Below are positions 59,008-64,000 of a stretch of DNA of 64,000 nt, in pieces. The DNA is from Carposina sasakii (taxonomy: Eukaryota > Arthropoda > Insecta > Lepidoptera > Carposinidae): assembly GCA_014607495.2 (NCBI GenBank), contig CP053155.1, positions 8,804,001 to 8,868,000 on the forward strand, in the 5' to 3' direction. Below the pieces are notes generated by a model. The model ran no database searches. It was not told where the DNA came from and saw nothing but the letters and a program-made list of their open reading frames with translations. How positions within the stretch are numbered: position 1 is the stretch's first letter; each line of letters opens with the position of its first letter. A program made the position numbers and the translations under genes.

Positions 59008-62000
59008 ATGAATTCTGATGAAGTTCCTCCTGCCCCTTCATCAGAAGTGGGATCGAACGGAGATCGGATTGAGCAAGAAAGAACCAAGTCGGATACAGAA
59101 AAACTTCTTAGTAACATGGAAATGCTGCTATCTCGTGTTCTCGCAGCCCAACAAACATCGACTGTGAGTTCTAACCAGCCAGCGCACTTTTTGCCTTTTA
59201 ATCCTGACGAACCGGACTGTGACATAGATGGCTGGTGCAATATTACCGAAGCGATCGTTCAAAGTAAGCGCTTAGAAGGCATAGACTTACTTATGGCCCT
59301 AACTAGCGCTCTAAAGGGGCGTGCTGCTGCTTGTATCACTAAGATGAATTTAAATGATATGACTTGGAGCATCGTCAAGCAGACACTGTTAGCAAAATTC
59401 TCAAAACCGAAGCTTTTTCAGGACTACTTTGATGATATACTCCGTTTTCAAATTGGAGCTAAGGAAACTGCCTCGGAATGTGCTCTTCGATTATGGAATT
59501 TGATTGAACGTATACCTAAAACTGTGATGCCTGAAGAAGTGGTGACCGGATTTGTCATTTCAGTACTTTGTCAAAAGGATGGATTGATAAGACGCGAACT
59601 GAATGCACACAACATAACAACTCGCAGTCAATTGTTCCGAATTCTGGGAGGTGTGTCTTTTAAGCGGCGTCTGGATAACGTTGAAAGTAGTGAACCTGAA
59701 ACGAAACGTGTTCGTACTACTGAAAGATTTACTGGCAGATGTAATTTCTGTGGCATTACAGGACATCGGTTCGCAGAATGCCGGAAACGTCGCGATGAAT
59801 TTGGGTCAGTTAAACCTCAAGACAATGCGGGTTCTTCTCGTTCATTAGAGAATGCGGCTCTTGTTACATGCTACTCGTGTGGGAAAAAGGGTCATGTGGC
59901 AACTAACTGTCCCGATAGAAAGAATGGTGGTAAAGCTGCGGTCAAGGAAGTCCACAATTGTGAACATCGTCCTTCAAGAGGTATTCTAGCAACATCTTCC
60001 GGTGAGTCTCTACCTTTTTTATTTGACAGTGGGTCATCTTGCTCTCTCGTAAAAGAAAGTTATAGCGATAAACTCTTGGGTACTGTGTGTAAAAGTCTCG
60101 TGTATCTTAGCGGCATTGGAGGTAATGACATACAATGTACTTTACAAATTCAGGCTGAGGTTAAAATTGCTGATGATTTGGTTAGCTTACTCTTTCATGT
60201 GGTTTCTGACAACATTATATCGGAACCTATAATTATTGGTAGAGATATTTTTGATCAAGGATTAAGTGTCAAAATTAATAACGATAATCTTATTATATAC
60301 TCTAAACAACGTTCTAATGTTTGTAACGTAACATCGAATCTTCTAGATTTGACGAAAATTGATACGGATTTACAGGGTCAGTTTAAAGAGACGTTAATTT
60401 CTATACTGGGTAAATACGCGAATAGTTTTGTTGAAGGTATACCTACCAAACGTGTGAAGACTGGAGTATGCGAAATTAAATTAGTAGATCCACATAGAGT
60501 CGTACAGAGATGTCCCCATAAAAGAGCACCCATAGAAAAACAAATAATTAGGGAAAGGGTTCAACAATTATTAGACGCAGGAGTGATCCAGGAGAGTACG
60601 TCCCCATTTGCTAGCCCAGTTGTCATTGTAAAGAAGAAGGATAATTCTGACCGACTTTGTATTGATTTTAGGGAGTTAAATTCCAATACTGTACCGGAAC
60701 ATTATCCCTTACCGCGTATAGACGAACAGATCGATCAACTGACGGGAGCTAACTTCTTCTCTTCTTTAGATATGGCTTCCGGTTTTCACCAGATCCCTAT
60801 TCACCCTAATTCAGTGAATAAAACGGCTTTCGTAACAAATGAAGGGCAATATGAGTATTTAGCGATGCCATTCGGTTTGCGAAATGCCCCTTCAGTGTTT
60901 CAGAGGTGTATCACAAAAGCATTTAGTCATTTAGCGAATAAACCGTTGATATACATGGATGATGTATTATGTCATTCCATTAATATCTCTGAAGGACTGA
61001 AGCAGCTTGATCTTGTTTTAGGTGCGTTGTCGGAAGCTGGGTTTTCACTTAATCTTAAGAAATGTAAATTCATGAAACAACAAATAGACTATTTGGGATA
61101 TTCCATACAATCAGGTGAGATTAGACCCAACTCCCGGAAAATTCGGGCATTAGCGGATGCCCCTGAAGCGAAATCAGCTACTAATGTCCGCCAATTTCTT
61201 GGGTTGGCCTCTTATTTCCGTAGATTCATCCCCGATTTTACACATATAGTCGGACCGCTATATCCCCTAACGAAACTGAAAGGACGAATAACTTGGACCA
61301 GCGAACATGAAAAGATTCGCAATAAAATTATAGGTATCCTCACGTTAGAACCGGTACTGACTATATTTGACCCGGAACTTCCCGTAGAGCTACATACCGA
61401 TGCTAGCTCGGAAGGTTATGGAGCAATTCTCTTACAAAAGTTAAATAATTTCCTCCACGTCGTTGAGTACTTTAGCCGCCGAACATCTGATTCAGAATCT
61501 CGTTATCATTCCTACGAGTTAGAGACGTTAGCGGTGGTTAGAGCGGTAGAGCATTTCCGGCATTACCTTTACGGCCGGCGATTTGTTGTAGTTACCGACT
61601 GTAATTCACTCAAGGCGTCCAAATCGAAGAAAGACTTAACACCCCGTGTCTATCGATGGTGGGCTTACTTACAAGCGTATGATTTCGACATTGTATACCG
61701 CGAAGGAAGTAAAATGGAGCATGCTGACTATTTGTCCCGAAATCCGCTGCCGAGTTCGGATACTGCTGCCCCTACTACCCTTGAAAAGACTCGACTTAAA
61801 ATTGTTAACTATGTTGAACTTCACCGGGGTTGGTTGTCAGTGGAGCAGAAACGAGATCCAGAGATACAAGATCTTATCTCGAAACATCACGATAACAGCT
61901 TTCCAGAAACAGTAGCTCGTACGTACGATGTTAGAAATAGCATTCTTTATAGGAAAGTTTGTCGTAATAAGTCAGTTGCATGGTTACCTGTAGTTCCCCG

Positions 62001-63285
62001 GTCCCTCATTTGGACACTCATAAATCACGTTCACAATGAATTGCAACATTTAGGTAGCGACAAAACACTAGATAAGCTGTATGAAATGTATTGGTTTCCG
62101 AACATGTCCAAATGTGTGCGAAAATTTATAGAGTCGTGCATCATCTGTAAAGCCTCGAAAGGTCCATCGGGCGCTCAGCCTGTTAAGCTTCACCCGATTC
62201 CTAAAGTATCGGTGCCTTGGCATACAATTCATATAGACTTTACAGGGAAGCTGAGCGGGAAGAGCGACCGAAAGGAATATTGCTCTGTAATTATAGACGC
62301 TTTTACTAAGTACGTTTTGCTGGAACATACTTTATCTGTCGATACAAAGTGTGCCATTAAAGCTCTACAAAAAGCGGTGTGTCTCTTTGGTGCTCCAAAG
62401 AGAATTATTGCGGATCAGGGCCGCTGCTACATCAGCTCTGATTTCAAAAACTTTTGTGAAGAGTATAAAATAGAACTCCATTTCATTGCGACTGGTTCCA
62501 GTAGGGCTAATGGTCAGGTCGAACGAGTAATGCGAACCCTTAAGAGCCTCCTTACAATTGTTGAGAACGACCCTAACAAAGCGTGGCGTGACGAGCTGGG
62601 CAATATTCAACTTGCTCTAAATAGTTCAAAATCAAGTGTAACCAAATATTCAGCATCAGAATTGATGCTTGGAATCCGCTCTAATTCTTTGGGAATGTCT
62701 AGGTTGAATGATAATAATAACGAACACGAGGTTCGCTTGGATTTGGATACAGTTAGAGCTGATGCATCAGCTAACATTCGGAAAGCTGCTGAATCCGAAA
62801 CTCTTCGATTTAATCGCGGTCGGGCCACAGTAAGACCATTCTCTAAAGGAGACTTCGTATTCATAAAAAACTGCGAACGTAACCAAACGAAGCTAGATAG
62901 AAAGTTTAGAGGCCCGTTCGTTATAGTAGAAGTTCTTAATAACGATCGGTACGAACTTAAGAGTTTAGGTGGTTCTCATAGGACTTATAAATACGCTCAC
63001 GAGAATTTGCGCGCAGTGCCCCAGGGGCATATTGGCTTAACTGAAATAGCAACTAGTCTTTTAAATGATGGAGAGGCCGAGACGGCGTCGGAAGATGAAG
63101 TAGATGTGATTAGTTCAAATCGTGACAATGATAATTCCGACACCTTGACTGTATGCTCGCGCGCTGATTCTGCAGATTCATGTACGCTCACAGCAGGGTC
63201 AGACACCCTTAGCACATACTCAGATCCTGACACGTGGGAAATTTCACATGAGATTGAAGTTCATACAGAGCAGGACGATTCATAA
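59008..63285 (+). CDS. Ty3-type retrotransposon gag-pol polyprotein, intact
   Basis: A single 1425-residue frame. Gag has two CCHC knuckles (CNFCGITGHRFAEC near 245, CYSCGKKGHVATNC near 288). The protease has FDSGSS near 340. The reverse transcriptase has SSLDMASGFHQIPIHP near 586 and the YMDD box near 649-652. RNase H has HTDASSEGYGA near 797. Integrase has an HHCC finger (HNELQHLG near 1008 to CIICKASKG near 1042) and a D-D-35-E core (about D1077, D1136, E1172). The C-terminal tail is Ser/Asp-rich. There is no separate env. The order RT-RNase H-integrase defines Ty3/gypsy (Metaviridae-like elements); the clade is not assigned. No stop or frameshift is present, so the copy is recent and may be active. 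Confidence 0.97.
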   Translation: MNSDEVPPAPSSEVGSNGDRIEQERTKSDTEKLLSNMEMLLSRVLAAQQTSTVSSNQPAHFLPFNPDEPDCDIDGWCNITEAIVQSKRLEGIDLLMALTSALKGRAAACITKMNLNDMTWSIVKQTLLAKFSKPKLFQDYFDDILRFQIGAKETASECALRLWNLIERIPKTVMPEEVVTGFVISVLCQKDGLIRRELNAHNITTRSQLFRILGGVSFKRRLDNVESSEPETKRVRTTERFTGRCNFCGITGHRFAECRKRRDEFGSVKPQDNAGSSRSLENAALVTCYSCGKKGHVATNCPDRKNGGKAAVKEVHNCEHRPSRGILATSSGESLPFLFDSGSSCSLVKESYSDKLLGTVCKSLVYLSGIGGNDIQCTLQIQAEVKIADDLVSLLFHVVSDNIISEPIIIGRDIFDQGLSVKINNDNLIIYSKQRSNVCNVTSNLLDLTKIDTDLQGQFKETLISILGKYANSFVEGIPTKRVKTGVCEIKLVDPHRVVQRCPHKRAPIEKQIIRERVQQLLDAGVIQESTSPFASPVVIVKKKDNSDRLCIDFRELNSNTVPEHYPLPRIDEQIDQLTGANFFSSLDMASGFHQIPIHPNSVNKTAFVTNEGQYEYLAMPFGLRNAPSVFQRCITKAFSHLANKPLIYMDDVLCHSINISEGLKQLDLVLGALSEAGFSLNLKKCKFMKQQIDYLGYSIQSGEIRPNSRKIRALADAPEAKSATNVRQFLGLASYFRRFIPDFTHIVGPLYPLTKLKGRITWTSEHEKIRNKIIGILTLEPVLTIFDPELPVELHTDASSEGYGAILLQKLNNFLHVVEYFSRRTSDSESRYHSYELETLAVVRAVEHFRHYLYGRRFVVVTDCNSLKASKSKKDLTPRVYRWWAYLQAYDFDIVYREGSKMEHADYLSRNPLPSSDTAAPTTLEKTRLKIVNYVELHRGWLSVEQKRDPEIQDLISKHHDNSFPETVARTYDVRNSILYRKVCRNKSVAWLPVVPRSLIWTLINHVHNELQHLGSDKTLDKLYEMYWFPNMSKCVRKFIESCIICKASKGPSGAQPVKLHPIPKVSVPWHTIHIDFTGKLSGKSDRKEYCSVIIDAFTKYVLLEHTLSVDTKCAIKALQKAVCLFGAPKRIIADQGRCYISSDFKNFCEEYKIELHFIATGSSRANGQVERVMRTLKSLLTIVENDPNKAWRDELGNIQLALNSSKSSVTKYSASELMLGIRSNSLGMSRLNDNNNEHEVRLDLDTVRADASANIRKAAESETLRFNRGRATVRPFSKGDFVFIKNCERNQTKLDRKFRGPFVIVEVLNNDRYELKSLGGSHRTYKYAHENLRAVPQGHIGLTEIATSLLNDGEAETASEDEVDVISSNRDNDNSDTLTVCSRADSADSCTLTAGSDTLSTYSDPDTWEISHEIEVHTEQDDS

Positions 63286-63746
63286 TCATAAGTAGGTATA
63301 AAAACCTCGTTGCATGTTTTTAGTTGTGTTGTGAGAGAGTCGAAAGACGAAATAATGTCGTCCAAGTCAGCTATCAGGTTGGCTTGTCTCTGTGGTTTGT
63401 TCTTTGAGACGAGAGCGTCGTCCGAGTCAGAGCCCTTTAAGTTGGATGACTTGTTTTTAATGTTCAATGGATTTTTTTGACGAATATTGTCGTCCGGGTC
63501 ATTTCTACGAAAGGATTGACTTGTCTAAAAGTAAATGTGGCTACTGTTGATAAGTGTGTTGCTTGACTGAGGGGCTGTGTTATCCGGCTTAATTGTAGCG
63601 ATACACTCGCCTCAAGTCTTTACTCATTACGCATGATTTAATGAAAATTGTTACATTCTCGTCAGGATGAACGAACGGACTATGTATTGTACTCGTCGCA
63701 TTGTTTCAGAGAATCGGCCGAGGACGGTCGAATGTCAGTCCGGCCG

Positions 63747-64000
63747 TGACGGCGCACCTGTCACTGTCACACGTCAGGTTGACTTTTAGTAGCCATAGTC
63801 AGCCTAGCGGAGCGTTATTTGTCGATGGTAGCGAGGGCGGCCATCTTGACAGCACTGACACTGACGTTCAGGACGGCGCCCGCGTTCCACGCATTTTTAA
63901 CGAATCGCTTTGGATCAAACGATTTATTGGTTTAATTGAGTTAAATTGTTATATTACTGTGATTGCTAATTACTTATTTCACTAGATATCTCCTTATTTG
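63747..64000 (+). repeat. 3' LTR of the Ty3-type element, cut by the window end
   Basis: Starts TGACGGCGCACCTG at 63747 and matches the 5' LTR to the last base shown. The 461 bases between the gag-pol stop and this LTR hold three related segments around gtcgtcc(a/g)(a/g)gtca at 63357, 63417 and 63490. No classic polypurine tract is visible just before the LTR. Confidence 0.9.

Overview
This 64 kb window is nuclear DNA from a moth or butterfly (Lepidoptera). The evidence is split genes with GT-AG introns, dense interspersed repeats including the familiar lepidopteran 'cgcgact(c)cgtctgcgtgg' type, tRNA-derived SINE pieces, several RTE, I-like and CR1-like LINE fragments, and an intact Ty3-type LTR retrotransposon. 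Coding exons were placed by reading conserved protein segments and checking splice sites and codon phase by eye. All family comparisons are from memory.

Layout: 458-12014 (-) is the first eight exons of IFT172, a ciliary transport gene whose 3' part lies off the left edge. 12741-17990 (-) is a decayed full-length LINE (ORF1 plus endonuclease/RT/RNase H). 18363-18866 (+) is ribosomal protein gene RpL14. It is followed, almost without a gap, by a non-coding snoRNA host gene (about 18930-27045, +) with about 20 tiny exons. Nearly every intron holds one small RNA: eight U31-like, three U30-like, two U27-like and three snR38-like box C/D candidates, plus two H/ACA candidates. U27, U30 and U31 also share the vertebrate host gene UHG/SNHG1, so this looks like its lepidopteran counterpart, expanded by tandem duplication and invaded by transposons.

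28893-31132 (+) is a small four-exon gene I do not recognise. 31266-40758 (-) is SPAG6 (axoneme central apparatus, armadillo repeats, 14 coding exons). The intronless RNA polymerase III subunit gene POLR3G/RPC7 (32622-33272, +) is nested in its eleventh intron. 40759-44179 is a gene-free stretch of small palindromic repeats. 44189-45905 (+) is a two-exon GTP cyclohydrolase I feedback regulator (GFRP) with a His/Ser-rich tail. 48139-58098 (-) is CCDC93 (Commander/CCC complex, ten coding exons). Its introns carry an RTE-type LINE and a 2951-bp DNA transposon with perfect 32-bp terminal inverted repeats. 58244-64000 (+) is a young Ty3-type element with a 1425-residue gag-pol ORF. Its 5' LTR starts about 145 bp upstream of the CCDC93 start codon and is itself split by a small retroposon with an 11-bp target-site duplication.

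Functionally the host genes fall into cilium/flagellum (IFT172, SPAG6), ribosome and its modification (RpL14, snoRNA host), Pol III transcription (POLR3G), endosomal recycling (CCDC93) and tetrahydrobiopterin control (GFRP). There is no operon-like logic. The striking regional feature is the RpL14-UHG pair, which places a ribosomal protein gene and an array of rRNA modification guides on the same strand.
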